From the NCBI GenBank assembly GCA_030550175.1, contig JAUQPW010000011.1, positions 1 through 64,000 of the forward strand: a DNA stretch of 64,000 nt. Direction: 5' to 3'. Below the pieces are notes generated by a model. That model had not been told where the DNA came from, made no database searches, and was given only the letters and a program-made list of their open reading frames with translations. The first letter of the stretch is position 1, and every line of letters begins with the position of its first letter. The position numbers and the translations under genes were made by a program. This DNA is from a bacterium. GTDB taxonomy: Bacteria; Moduliflexota; Moduliflexia; Moduliflexales; JAUQPW01. This document shows, piece after piece, positions 8,273 to 17,095 of the stretch.

Positions 8273-9478
8273 TTATTTGTTCAGTTCCATCCTGGCAATG
8301 GCTTCACGATGCACTTCATCGGGTCCATCTGCAAGACGCAGGGTACGTGCATGGGCCCAGGCCCTAGCCAGGCCAAAATCCTCACATACCCCGGCGCCCC
8401 CATGTGCCTGGATGGCCCGGTCGATCACCCTCAGAGCCATGTTAGGAGCAACGACTTTGATCATGGAGATCTCAGCACGGGCTGCTTTGTTACCCACGGT
8501 GTCCATCATATAAGCGGCTTTCAACGTGAGGAGTCGAGCCTGTTCGATTTCTATCCGCGAGTTGGCAATATCTGCTCGAATGGTACCCATCTCGGCCAGT
8601 GGTTTACCGAAGGCAACCCGAGATTTAACACGTTTACACATGGCTTCCAGGGAACGTTCGGCCAATCCGATTAGACGCATGCAGTGATGGATACGGCCCG
8701 GTCCTAACCGACCCTGGGCAATCTCAAAACCCCGACCTTCACCGAGCAGGATATTCGATACCGGAACTCGAACATTTTCATAAATAACCTCGGCATGCCC
8801 GTGGGGAGCATCGTCATAACCGAAAACCGTTAGCATCCGTTTAACGGTAATACCCGGTGTATCCATCGGGATGAGGATCATGGATTGTTGTTTATACTTG
8901 GGAGCGGTTGGATCGGTCTTACCCATAAAGATAATGAGCTTGCATCGAGGGTCTCCAGCCCCAGAACTCCACCATTTGCGACCATTAATAACATATTCAT
9001 CCCCATCTCGGACGATACTGGATTGGATATTAGTGGCATCTGAAGAAGCCACATCGGGTTCGGTCATGGCAAAGCAGGAGCGGATTTCCCCGGCCAGCAA
9101 GGGTTTGAGCCATCGCTCCTTCTGCTCCTCGGTCCCATAGCGTACCAGGACCTCCATATTACCCGTATCCGGGGCCGAGCAGTTGAAGACCTCAGGAGCC
9201 ATAAGGGATCGGCCCATGATCTCACACAGGGGAGCATATTCCAGATTGGTAAGACCGGCTCCGTATTCACTATCCGGCAGAAACAGATTCCATAATCCTT
9301 CTGCCCTGGCCTTTACCTTTAATTCCTCAAGAATTGGAGGAGGTTGCCAGCGATTTTGCTCAATCTGCTCGTAATAAGTCCTCTCATTGGGGTAGATGTA
9401 GGCATCCATAAACTCCCTAAGTTGTTTCTGAAGTTTCTTGACTTTGTCGGAATAATCAAAATTCATATAACTCTTCAC
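8273..9478 (-). CDS. ACAD11-type acyl-CoA dehydrogenase
   Basis: The 401-residue FAD enzyme has the family signatures [14 protein letters not shown] (about 135-148), for FAD and substrate binding, and the QAHGGAG C-terminal helix. The ending [20 protein letters not shown] is especially like ACAD10/ACAD11 and bacterial LvaC-like proteins. In those systems a kinase phosphorylates the 4-hydroxyl of a 4-hydroxyacyl-CoA and the dehydrogenase-fold partner removes the phosphate so that beta-oxidation can proceed. A phosphotransferase of exactly the ACAD10/11 N-terminal type is the next gene upstream (9679), which supports this role; a simple medium- or long-chain dehydrogenase is the alternative. 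A 200-base gap with two palindromes (near 9540 and 9578) separates the two genes. Confidence 0.92.
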   Translation of the reverse strand: MKSYMNFDYSDKVKKLQKQLREFMDAYIYPNERTYYEQIEQNRWQPPPILEELKVKARAEGLWNLFLPDSEYGAGLTNLEYAPLCEIMGRSLMAPEVFNCSAPDTGNMEVLVRYGTEEQKERWLKPLLAGEIRSCFAMTEPDVASSDATNIQSSIVRDGDEYVINGRKWWSSGAGDPRCKLIIFMGKTDPTAPKYKQQSMILIPMDTPGITVKRMLTVFGYDDAPHGHAEVIYENVRVPVSNILLGEGRGFEIAQGRLGPGRIHHCMRLIGLAERSLEAMCKRVKSRVAFGKPLAEMGTIRADIANSRIEIEQARLLTLKAAYMMDTVGNKAARAEISMIKVVAPNMALRVIDRAIQAHGGAGVCEDFGLARAWAHARTLRLADGPDEVHREAIARMELNK

Positions 9479-9537
9479 ATTTCAGTATCTGGTTTATTTG
9501 ACTTTGACGGACCGGCCCTTCCTTCCCCTGCCCCGAG

Positions 9538-9602
9538 CTCGTTAAAGGATAATCCTTAACTATCTGCTCTGGTGTAGAGGTTGAGGATTGCTCCTCGACC
9601 CG
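9538..9602. promoter_or_regulatory. Two adjacent palindromes upstream of acyl-CoA dehydrogenase
   Basis: Between the phosphotransferase and the acyl-CoA dehydrogenase lie GTTAAAGGATAATCCTTAAC (near 9540), an almost symmetrical 20-mer, and GGTTGAGGA-TTGC-TCCTCGACC (near 9579), a 9-bp stem with a 4-base loop. The first has the form of an operator, the second of an RNA hairpin. Either could regulate the dehydrogenase separately from the kinase; the role is not shown by sequence alone. Confidence 0.3.
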
Positions 9603-9678
9603 GCTCAGGGCAAACGGAGGAGGTAGCATGTCATCCGATTATCAAAACCAAAGATAACCAGGTACCAATCTCCCTCTT

Positions 9679-10755
9679 TTAGTAAAACCTTCCTCTCTCA
9701 ACTGCCCGAACCGCGACTTTACTCAGGAGAATTACGCGTTGAAGCAGGTTAGCAAATCGTTCATCTTGCGTGTATCCTTTAACATAACGATAGTAAATTT
9801 GCTGAACGATGACGGCGGTCTTGAAAAGTCCGAAACAGTAGTAAAAAAGAAGGTTTGAGACATCCCGACCGGTTTTTCTGTTATAACGTTCGGCAAGTTC
9901 ACATCGGGTCAGGCTGCCCGGCCAGGTAGTTGGGCCCGAACCTCCGGCGGCCATCTGGTGAAACTCTTCATCATCGGCCTGAACCCAATATCCCAGTGTG
10001 GTACCCAGGTCCGCCAACGGATCCCCAATGGTACACATCTCCCAATCCAGTACAGCCACAATGTGGGAAAGATCCTGGGGATCCAGCATGAGGTTATCGT
10101 ACTTGTAATCATTGTGGATGAGGGTTGCATCGCTCTGCCGGGGTATCCGTTCCATCAGCCATTTACCGATCTGGTCAATATAAGGAATCTCATCAGTTTG
10201 GGCATTTCTATATCGCCGGGTCCATCCTTCTACCTGTCGCTGCATATAACCTTCAGGTCGACCCAGGTCTCCCAGGCCTGCAGCCTGATAATCGATACCG
10301 TGCAAATCGGCAAGGTTATCAATAAACGATTCCGACATACGCCGAACGGTCTGGGGAGCCGGGTGAAGACCGGGTGGCAAGCTCTGGCGGAGAACGATCC
10401 CATACCTTCGTTCCATCAGGTAGAAGGGAGCCCCAAGGATGGAGATATCTTCGCAATATAGGAACGGGCGTGGAGCCGGTGGATAAACCTTCCACAGTTT
10501 GCCTAGCACCCGATATTCCCGTCCCATATCGTGGGCTGATTTAACCCGATTGCCAAACGGTGGGCGACGCAGTACCATTTCCTTTCCATTCCAACGTAGA
10601 AGATAAGTTAAATTGGAGTGACCCCCGGGGAATTGCTCCACCGTAAGCGGTCCGGAGAAATCCGGTAGATGCTCTCGCAGGTAGGGCTCAAGGCGATGAA
10701 GATCTAATTCTTCACCCTTCCGAACAGGTTGTGTTTTATCTAGATACTCGATCAT
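9679..10755 (-). CDS. APH-fold phosphotransferase, ACAD10/11 kinase-domain / LvaA-like
   Basis: The 358-residue protein has an aminoglycoside-phosphotransferase kinase fold. It shows the nucleotide loop FPGGHSNLTY (about 43-52), LIHNDYKYDN around 212-221 with the catalytic Asp, and LDWEMCTIGDPLADLG around 238-253 with the metal-binding Asp. This precise set is that of the N-terminal kinase of human ACAD10/ACAD11 and of Pseudomonas LvaA, which phosphorylates 4-hydroxyacyl-CoA. With the ACAD11-type dehydrogenase next door it forms an unfused version of that two-domain enzyme. Antibiotic resistance is unlikely given this similarity. The gene starts eight bases after the quinone reductase stop, so those two are co-transcribed. 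Confidence 0.88.
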   Translation of the reverse strand: MIEYLDKTQPVRKGEELDLHRLEPYLREHLPDFSGPLTVEQFPGGHSNLTYLLRWNGKEMVLRRPPFGNRVKSAHDMGREYRVLGKLWKVYPPAPRPFLYCEDISILGAPFYLMERRYGIVLRQSLPPGLHPAPQTVRRMSESFIDNLADLHGIDYQAAGLGDLGRPEGYMQRQVEGWTRRYRNAQTDEIPYIDQIGKWLMERIPRQSDATLIHNDYKYDNLMLDPQDLSHIVAVLDWEMCTIGDPLADLGTTLGYWVQADDEEFHQMAAGGSGPTTWPGSLTRCELAERYNRKTGRDVSNLLFYYCFGLFKTAVIVQQIYYRYVKGYTQDERFANLLQRVILLSKVAVRAVERGRFY

Positions 10756-10763
10756 TTACTTTC

Positions 10764-11738
10764 TTACATGAGAAGAACTACTTTACCGTATGTTTTTCGC
10801 TCTGCAAGGGCTCTTAAAGCGATAACGGCCTCAGACAAAGGATAGGTTTGGGAGACAACCGGTTTAATCTGACCGGCTTCATACATGGCGAGCAGGTCTG
10901 CCTGTGCCTTTCCCAGGAATTCGGGATGATGTTCTAGATAACCGCCCCAATAGCAGCCAATGATAGATATATTTTTAAGCAGAATCCGATTGGCTGCAAG
11001 GGTAGGGATACGACCACCGGCAAAGCCGATCACCAGGAACCGTCCTTCAACCGCGATACATTTGGTTGAGAGATCAAAGATATCCCCCCCTACGGGATCA
11101 TAGATTATATCGGCTCCCCGTCCATCTGTGATCTTTTTGACCTCCTCCACCCAGTTTGTATCGCGATAGTTCAGTGCGTGGTCAGCCCCCTGGCTTAAAC
11201 AGAAATCCAGTTTGTTGGGGCTACCGGCTGTGGCAATGATTCGAGCACCCCAGGCTTTATCGATTTGCACGGCAGAGGTACCCACTCCTCCGGCTGCTGC
11301 GTGGACGAGCAACCATTCTCCAGGTTTGAGGACCGTTCGATACTTCAGGGCATAATAGGAAGTTTGATAAGTAATAATCATCGCAGCAGCTTCTTCAAAA
11401 CTCATATTTAAGGGGATAGGGAAAGTCTTACCGGCTAAAGCCAGAGAGTATTCGGCATACCCACCGGAGGAGACCAGGGCCTGTACCCGGTCTCCAACGG
11501 AAAATTGGATAACACCGGGACCTACCACATCGATCGTGCCTGCAACTTCTGCTCCGGGTATAAAAGGTAACGGTGGTTTCACCTGATATTTTCCCTGAAT
11601 TTGAAGAATATCGAAAAAGTTGAGGGCTGCCGCCCGGTTCCTTATTCGAACCTCTCCCGGTCGAGGCTCCGGTCGCGGAATATCTACCAGCTTCATTTGC
11701 TCGGGTTCCCCCCAATCCTGCACTTGCCAGGCTTTCAT
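10764..11738 (-). CDS. Zinc-free NAD(P)H:quinone oxidoreductase / enoyl reductase (MDR family)
   Basis: The 324-residue medium-chain reductase has a GroES-like N-terminal domain and a Rossmann domain with AAAGGVGTSAVQ near residues 146-157. The structural and catalytic zinc ligands of alcohol dehydrogenases are absent, so it belongs to the quinone-oxidoreductase/crotonyl-CoA-reductase side of the family. It probably uses NADPH to reduce a quinone or an enoyl compound. It is first in a leftward set with the 4-hydroxyacyl-CoA-type kinase and, further on, the acyl-CoA dehydrogenase, so a fatty acid or aldehyde-derived enoyl substrate is a reasonable guess. A strong AAAGGAGG ribosome site lies about seven bases before the ATG. 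Confidence 0.9.
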   Translation of the reverse strand: MKAWQVQDWGEPEQMKLVDIPRPEPRPGEVRIRNRAAALNFFDILQIQGKYQVKPPLPFIPGAEVAGTIDVVGPGVIQFSVGDRVQALVSSGGYAEYSLALAGKTFPIPLNMSFEEAAAMIITYQTSYYALKYRTVLKPGEWLLVHAAAGGVGTSAVQIDKAWGARIIATAGSPNKLDFCLSQGADHALNYRDTNWVEEVKKITDGRGADIIYDPVGGDIFDLSTKCIAVEGRFLVIGFAGGRIPTLAANRILLKNISIIGCYWGGYLEHHPEFLGKAQADLLAMYEAGQIKPVVSQTYPLSEAVIALRALAERKTYGKVVLLM

Positions 11739-11941
11739 TGATTAACCTCCTTTTGGTTTCTCCGGTGTCTGATGAGGTAATTCTCCTGAATACGGATTTG
11801 CTTTCAAGGGAAGTAGGGTGGGGGAAGTCGGGAGGAATGTTTCATCCTTGTCCTGACCCCTGGAAGGCCGGAAAATTAGAAAGATGAGTCGGTCAGAGAC
11901 GACTTTCCTTCTGAGCTCAAAAGTATAACCAACCCGAAGGC

Positions 11942-13552
11942 TTAAGCCATCAAGGCTACTCCATCCCCTGCCGGATCTGCACCACCCTGTAAAATCCCAC
12001 GGGATTTATCTATCCAGATTCCATGAACACGGGCTACGTTCCCATAGCTTTTCACCGTCCGTTCCACCTGATTTCCCATTCTTTCCAGTTCTTCACACAC
12101 ATCATAGGGAATCCTTGCCTCCAGGATAATTGGTCCGCGTTGACAATCAAATCGGGGAGCTACAATGGCTTCTACCAGGCTCATTTTATGGTCGATGACA
12201 TTCAGGATAACCTGAAGAACCCCCGTAATAATGCGGGCACCTCCCAGGGCCCCCAGGATAAGAAAAGGTTCCCGTCCCTTCCAGACAATGGTGGGGCACA
12301 TGCCGGTCACACGACGTTTACCGGGGGCAATGGAATTTGCACCGCCGGGTATGGGATCGAAGGCAATCATGGCATTATTGTAAGTAAATCCCAGTCCCGG
12401 AGTCACCACGCCGGAGGACATACCTAAAGAATGGGTCAGGGCTACAACATTTCCGTCTTTGTCCAGGACGGACACGTGGGTCGTACCAGGAGAATCAAAG
12501 ACCGGTTTTGAAGTTGAATAATTAGTTTTTGTATTCTGAATCCTCTTTCGGCAATCATCGGCGTATTCTTTAGAGATAAGCTTTTCTATGGGAACCTGGA
12601 CAAAAGCAGGGTCTCCAACCCACTTATCCCGATCAGCAAAGGCGATTCGCATAACCTTAGAGATCAGGTCGATATACCGGGCCGTATTATGACCGAGCTT
12701 ATCCAGATCGTATCCTTCTAACATATTGAGGATCTGGATCAACGTAATTCCTCCACCGGGAGGAGGGTTGGTTTTAATGGTATACCCTCGATAGGTTGTC
12801 CGTAAGGGTTCTGTAAAGACAACCTGGTAGTCTTGGAGATCTTTTTCCCGAATAAGCCCCCCGTTTTTTTCCATATCTTGTGAAATAGCCCGAGCTATAT
12901 CGCCGCGATAGAAGACGTCAGGGCCTTCCTCGGCTATTCTCTCAAGGGAGTGGGCCATATCCTCGTTAATGAGTATCTCACCCTCCTCGTACCATTCTCG
13001 AGGGCCTTTGGTGTAAAGCCTGGCCGAGGCAGCTGTGGTTTGAATTCTTTCCCAAAAATTGACCCGCCCGGAGTCTGTTTTACTGAGCCACCAGTTCTTT
13101 AAGCTCGGAGTAACCCGAAATCCTTCTCTCGCATAGCGAATGGCCGGTTGAATGACTTCCTTCCAGCTCCAGGTTCCATACCGACTTAATCCTTCGTAAA
13201 GCCCCAGGACGGTTCCAGGTACGGCAATCGAAAGATAGCCTACGTCGTTAACATTTCCTTTGAGGAGATAACCAAAACCGTCTTTAGCCATTCCGATGAC
13301 CAAATCCTTCCACATATCCGGAGATGCCAGGTAGGGGGCTGTTGCGTGAAAATCGATCATTTCTTCTTCTCCAGTCCTGGCCATATGAACCTGCATCGTT
13401 CCAAAACCCCCTATGCCACACATCTGAGGATCCACCACACCCTGAACCAGCGCAGTAGTAACCGCTGCATCCATAGCATTTCCACCTTTTCTTAAAACCT
13501 TAATTCCTTCCTCGACCGCAACGGGTTGAGGAGCCACAATCATACCCTTCAT
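11942..13552 (-). CDS. Gamma-glutamyltransferase family protein
   Basis: The 536-residue Ntn hydrolase of the GGT family starts with PVAVEEGIKVLRKGGNAMDAAV (family block at 11-32 in part). The catalytic threonine is Thr357 in GTTHVSVLDKDG, the point where the precursor cuts itself into large and small subunits, and the small subunit shows SLGMSSGVVTPGLGF. Family members split glutathione or other gamma-glutamyl amides, or cephalosporin side chains. Unlike classical periplasmic GGT there is no signal peptide: the protein begins directly with the mature-domain sequence, so a cytoplasmic site is likely. The Asp/Arg contacts for the glutamyl carboxylate could not be confirmed by eye, so the acyl donor is open. 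Confidence 0.92.
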   Translation of the reverse strand: MKGMIVAPQPVAVEEGIKVLRKGGNAMDAAVTTALVQGVVDPQMCGIGGFGTMQVHMARTGEEEMIDFHATAPYLASPDMWKDLVIGMAKDGFGYLLKGNVNDVGYLSIAVPGTVLGLYEGLSRYGTWSWKEVIQPAIRYAREGFRVTPSLKNWWLSKTDSGRVNFWERIQTTAASARLYTKGPREWYEEGEILINEDMAHSLERIAEEGPDVFYRGDIARAISQDMEKNGGLIREKDLQDYQVVFTEPLRTTYRGYTIKTNPPPGGGITLIQILNMLEGYDLDKLGHNTARYIDLISKVMRIAFADRDKWVGDPAFVQVPIEKLISKEYADDCRKRIQNTKTNYSTSKPVFDSPGTTHVSVLDKDGNVVALTHSLGMSSGVVTPGLGFTYNNAMIAFDPIPGGANSIAPGKRRVTGMCPTIVWKGREPFLILGALGGARIITGVLQVILNVIDHKMSLVEAIVAPRFDCQRGPIILEARIPYDVCEELERMGNQVERTVKSYGNVARVHGIWIDKSRGILQGGADPAGDGVALMA

Positions 13553-13674
13553 ATCCCGAATTCCTTTCTGATATCCTCACTTTTCCCAGAGCTTACTGTA
13601 TTCCTGCTTCCTCGGACCGCTTCCTGGGTAAGTCTTTTATATCCCCATTGAAAATAGCTTGAATCTTGCCGGGC

Positions 13675-14904
13675 TCATCTTAAAGCGACGCTCCAAAACT
13701 CAAATTCCCGATTGGGATGCTCTCCTTTTTTATAGAAAATAGCATAATTGAGGGTTTGCCACGAGGTAAACAAAACCTTATCCCTTCCAAATTTATTTCG
13801 GGTATGGACACTCCGCCACGTTCCTGTGTTGAAATAAAGTTTTTCGATTCCGTTAATACGATCCATAGACAAAAGGCGACTTTGATGGGTATGTCCTGAA
13901 ACAACATATTGAATCGGATCCAATCGTATAAAATCCTCGTTATAGGCTTCTCGAGGATGTCGATCTTCCCCTCGAATAAACTGGCTCATGGCTTTAGATA
14001 AAGGTATCTGCTTTCCAATGAAGGTTTTAGAGGAGAAAGCCGTCGTTTTCAGCAAATCTTTTAATCGATCCGCTTCATCCAGAGGGGCCCAACTATCGTG
14101 GGTTTTGTACCACTGTTGCACATAGGCCAGGTTGTTAAATTGGTCCACGAGATCATCCCAACACCCTTTGATGGCCTCTGCTAACTCCGGAGTAGGGGAC
14201 TCATCGGCTATAGCAGATATCCAATTGGGTACATCCAGAAGAGGTCGAACATCTTCAATTTTTCTCAATTTCTGGAGGATCTTTTCATCGATTTTCTCCC
14301 CCAACGTCTTCACCAGTGCTTGTGGAAATCGGCTGATTAACTCGATAGCCACCACATCTCCAATGGAAGGCGCGTCATAATCTCCTTCAAAGTGATAGGC
14401 ATCATACTCATGACCATGGCGGGCAAAGACATGATATTCTTCACGACGAATGAAGGAAGGAAACCGTTCGGTAGGGTTGTGGTTTAGCTGAAGCTCTTTA
14501 CATACCCTTTCTCGCAAACTCTCATAGCGATTGATAAGCCAGTCATGATCTCCGAGAATATAACCGATTTTAATATTTACTTCATCGGACCGGGGTGTAT
14601 CCGCCAGGTAGGTAATCAGCTCCTGGTTTTCTTGAAAGATACGGTTTAAAATGTCTTCTACGACTTTAAATTGTGCCTCTCCTTTCTCAAACCATGGTTT
14701 GGCTTCTTCCGGACCTTCCAGCCATCTCGTGGAGTGAAGAAGATCTAAAAGATCTCCTATAATGACCAGTTCGATTTCCTTGATACTAAAATTCTGGGCG
14801 ATCTCAAGGATTTTATCCCAGAAATTACTAAAGGTCGCCACATCCACGTTATATCGACCGGTGGAGCCGTCGGTAAGATGTAAATCACTGATACAAACAA
14901 GCAT
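13675..14904 (-). CDS. Calcineurin-like metallophosphoesterase
   Basis: The 409-residue protein has the dimetal phosphoesterase motifs in order: DLH (Asp7, His9), GDLLD (Asp51), LGDHDWL around 113-119, RHGHEYD around 170-176, and SGHTHQS near 330. In the third motif the usual GNHD/GNHE asparagine is an aspartate, which is uncommon and may alter the active site. The chain is longer than simple phosphodiesterases because of an insert of roughly 110 residues between the fourth and fifth motifs. The substrate is unknown; related proteins cleave cyclic nucleotides, UDP-diacylglucosamine or phosphoproteins. It is divergently arranged with coaE, with a promoter-like pair in the 99-base gap. Confidence 0.88.
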   Translation of the reverse strand: MLVCISDLHLTDGSTGRYNVDVATFSNFWDKILEIAQNFSIKEIELVIIGDLLDLLHSTRWLEGPEEAKPWFEKGEAQFKVVEDILNRIFQENQELITYLADTPRSDEVNIKIGYILGDHDWLINRYESLRERVCKELQLNHNPTERFPSFIRREEYHVFARHGHEYDAYHFEGDYDAPSIGDVVAIELISRFPQALVKTLGEKIDEKILQKLRKIEDVRPLLDVPNWISAIADESPTPELAEAIKGCWDDLVDQFNNLAYVQQWYKTHDSWAPLDEADRLKDLLKTTAFSSKTFIGKQIPLSKAMSQFIRGEDRHPREAYNEDFIRLDPIQYVVSGHTHQSRLLSMDRINGIEKLYFNTGTWRSVHTRNKFGRDKVLFTSWQTLNYAIFYKKGEHPNREFEFWSVALR

Positions 14905-14949
14905 GCCTGTCCCCCTTTTAAGCCTTTCAAGTTGGTTTAAGTTAAAATG

Positions 14950-14978
14950 TTTTTACCTTGAAAAAACTGTTGCGTCAA
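14950..14978 (-). promoter_or_regulatory. Sigma70-like promoter for phosphoesterase gene
   Basis: On the minus strand TTGACG (14973-14978 on the plus strand as CGTCAA) is followed after exactly 17 bases by TAAAAA (14950-14955). It sits 46 bases upstream of the phosphoesterase ATG. The -35 is good; the -10 matches the consensus at four of six places. Confidence 0.4.
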
Positions 14979-15003
14979 TAAAAAAGTTATGAAATAAGAA
15001 GGT

Positions 15004-15630
15004 ATGACGGTTGAAGATTTTAAAGTGGTAGGGTTAACGGGTGGGATTGCCAGCGGAAAAAGTACCGTATCTCACATTTTCCGTTCTCTGGGCGCTCAGG
15101 TTATTGATGCCGATATCTTAGCCAGACAGGTTGTAGAACCTGGAAAACCGGCCTGGCAGGAAATTGTAAATTTCTTTGGAAGGGAGATTCTCCTTCCCGA
15201 TGGAAGCATTGATCGGAAAAAACTCGGGGCTATTGTTTTTCAAGATCCGGCTAAGCGGGAAGTTCTCAACCGGATCGTTCACCCCAGAGTTTTTGAAGAG
15301 GAAAAACGTCTTTATCAGGACCTTCGCCGTCAATATCCCGAGGCTTTAATTATTGTAGACGCGGCCCTCCTGATTGAATCAGGATCTTATAAACGATTCC
15401 ATAAACTCATTGTTGTTTATGTAGACGAACAGACCCAATTGCATCGGTTAATGCTTCGAGACGGCATCTCAGCCGAGGAAGCCTGGGTCCGTATCCGTTC
15501 TCAGATGCCTTTATCGGAGAAAGTCAAGTATGCAAATTACATCATAGACAATCGAGGTTCCCTGGAGGAAACGCGAAGGCAGGTAGAGGAGGTTTATAAA
15601 AAGTTAATGGAGGTGGGGACCTCCGGATAG
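15004..15630 (+). CDS. coaE: Dephospho-CoA kinase
   Basis: The 208-residue P-loop kinase performs the last step of coenzyme A synthesis, phosphorylating the 3-prime hydroxyl of dephospho-CoA. LTGGIASGKST (11-21) is the nucleotide loop, followed by the family blocks VIDADILARQVVEPG (about 36-50), RIVHPRVFEEE, and VVDAALLIESG. Length is normal for the family. It stands alone, facing away from the phosphoesterase gene, and ends in a hairpin that overlaps its stop codon. AAGAAGG lies immediately before the ATG, closer than an ideal ribosome site. Confidence 0.96.
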   Translation: MTVEDFKVVGLTGGIASGKSTVSHIFRSLGAQVIDADILARQVVEPGKPAWQEIVNFFGREILLPDGSIDRKKLGAIVFQDPAKREVLNRIVHPRVFEEEKRLYQDLRRQYPEALIIVDAALLIESGSYKRFHKLIVVYVDEQTQLHRLMLRDGISAEEAWVRIRSQMPLSEKVKYANYIIDNRGSLEETRRQVEEVYKKLMEVGTSG

Positions 15631-15636
15631 GTCCCT
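15615..15636. terminator. Hairpin between coaE and the converging aminotransferase
   Basis: GGGACCT (15616-15622) and AGGTCCC (15629-15635) form a 7-bp stem with a 6-base loop that includes the coaE stop codon. The right side continues into CTCCTTCTTCT, a pyrimidine tail weakly like a terminator U-run. Converging genes on both sides make a two-way terminator plausible. Confidence 0.5.
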
Positions 15637-15643
15637 CCTTCTT

Positions 15644-16999
15644 CTAGGATCCCATGCCCTCCGTAGCTTTTTCTACCTCTATTAAACTCTCTTCAAGGAT
15701 AGCCAAGGCCACATCGGCCTCATGGCGAGAGATAATAAGAGGTGGAGCGAGCCGGATAACACTCAGACCACATCCCAGAATCAACAGGCCTTTTTCAAAA
15801 CACTTATGGATGAGCTTGTCTCTTTGCCGGATCGCCGGGGTTTTGGTTTCTAAGTCTTGAACCAGCTCTATACCGATCATGAGTCCCATACCCCGAACAT
15901 CTCCGATTAAAGGGTGCTGGATTTGTAGTTTTTTCAAATTATCCAGCAGGTAAGCTCCCACATCGGCAGCATTTTGCATGAGTCCGTTTTCTAACAGCTC
16001 GATGGTAGCCAATGCCGCCTCGCAGGCAATAGGATTCCCGCCAAAAGTACTGGCATGGGAGCCGGGCCCCCAATCCATAATGGACGCCGAGGCGATCATA
16101 ACGCCCAGAGGGAGACCGGAAGCGATTCCTTTGGCCGTTACCACAATATCGGGCTGGACTCCGTAATGCTCGATGGCAAACATTTTACCGGTACGACCCA
16201 TACCAGACTGGACTTCGTCCACAATATAGAGAATTCCATACTTTTGGGCCAACCGGGAAAGGTTCTGATGAAAGTTGAGCGGAGGGACCACATAACCACC
16301 TTCTCCCTGGATGGTTTCAACGACAATACCGGCTACTTCCTCTGCGGGAAGGATAGTTCGAAATAAAACCTCTTCAATCCATTCGGCAGAATCTATCTTA
16401 CAGCTTTCCGGATTTGAGTTATAGGGACAACGGTAACAATAACCATAGGGAGCTTGAACAACTCCCGGAATTAAAGGACCGAATCTTTCCCTTTGGACTA
16501 CTTTGCTACCGGTTAAGGATAAGGACCCATAGGTTCGCCCATGAAATCCTCCCAAAAAGGAGATAAAATATTGGCGTCGCGTATGGTATCTTGCCAATTT
16601 CATAGCAGCTTCGATACCTTCGGTGCCGGAATTTCCAAAATAAACCTTAGCCGGTCCTCGTCCTGGAAAGAGTTGAGCTAATTTTTTAGCCAATTCGATC
16701 TGGGGTTGATAGTAAAAATCGGTCCCAGACATATGAATGAGCTTTTGGGCTTGTCTGGTTATCGCTTCAACCACTTTTGGATGGCAATGGCCGGTTGAGC
16801 AGGTAGCAATCCCAGCGGTAAAGTCCAAAAATCGATTTCCGTCCACATCTTCAACAACGAACCCTTCACCTTTTTCGGCTACTAAGGGATAATATCGCGT
16901 ATAAGATGGGGATACAAATTGGTGATCTTCTTCTATCAACCTCCGGGCTTTAGGACCTGGAAGCTGGGTTTTTATCTGAGGATAAAAATTTTGTTCCAT
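15644..16999 (-). CDS. Class III PLP aminotransferase (4-aminobutyrate/acetylornithine type)
   Basis: Starting at the ATG at 16999 the product is 451 residues, a fold-type I PLP enzyme: GNSGTEGIEAAMKLAR for the cofactor phosphate, DEVQSGMGRTG with the Asp that holds the pyridine nitrogen, and the Schiff-base Lys around 290 in TAKGIASGLPLG. It resembles the archaeal-type group annotated as 4-aminobutyrate aminotransferase, which includes enzymes later shown to be amino-acid racemases or epimerases, so the substrate is open. A Cys-rich YCYRCPYNSNPESC insert is typical of that group. An upstream in-frame start at 17041 would add residues encoded purely by a GAAGTAA-type repeat (LLTSYFLLLAS), so I reject it. 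Confidence 0.88.
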   Translation of the reverse strand: MEQNFYPQIKTQLPGPKARRLIEEDHQFVSPSYTRYYPLVAEKGEGFVVEDVDGNRFLDFTAGIATCSTGHCHPKVVEAITRQAQKLIHMSGTDFYYQPQIELAKKLAQLFPGRGPAKVYFGNSGTEGIEAAMKLARYHTRRQYFISFLGGFHGRTYGSLSLTGSKVVQRERFGPLIPGVVQAPYGYCYRCPYNSNPESCKIDSAEWIEEVLFRTILPAEEVAGIVVETIQGEGGYVVPPLNFHQNLSRLAQKYGILYIVDEVQSGMGRTGKMFAIEHYGVQPDIVVTAKGIASGLPLGVMIASASIMDWGPGSHASTFGGNPIACEAALATIELLENGLMQNAADVGAYLLDNLKKLQIQHPLIGDVRGMGLMIGIELVQDLETKTPAIRQRDKLIHKCFEKGLLILGCGLSVIRLAPPLIISRHEADVALAILEESLIEVEKATEGMGS

Positions 17000-17002
17000 A
17001 TA

Positions 17003-17086
17003 ACTAGAAGCAAGAAGCAAGAAGTAAGAAGTAAGAAGCAAGAAGCTGAGTTTCTTGCCCCCTGCCTCTTGCCTCTTACTTCTAGT
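17003..17086. repeat. Heptamer-period inverted repeat (GAAGTAA/GAAGCAA)
   Basis: The left arm ACTAGAAGCAAGAAGCAAGA continues as GAAGTAAGAAGTAAGAAG with a strict 7-base period. The right arm (17051-17086) is its imperfect complement and ends in ACTTCTAGT, mirroring the start. The element fills the gap between the PEGA gene and the aminotransferase and could fold into a long hairpin after the PEGA gene. Confidence 0.85.
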
Positions 17087-17095
17087 CTCCAGTTT

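Noticed and set aside
8237..9559. Several long open frames on the plus strand opposite the acyl-CoA dehydrogenase
   Set aside because: They are antisense shadows with no domain resemblance and no ribosome sites, and the minus-strand gene explains the region.
9679..10755. Aminoglycoside resistance kinase
   Set aside because: The sequence follows the ACAD10/11 kinase-domain type and lies beside acyl-CoA enzymes, not resistance genes.
17003..17086. Possible CRISPR-like tandem repeats (GAAGTAA units)
   Set aside because: Units are 7 bases, with no spacers and with a complementary second arm; they form a hairpin-type repeat, not a CRISPR array.
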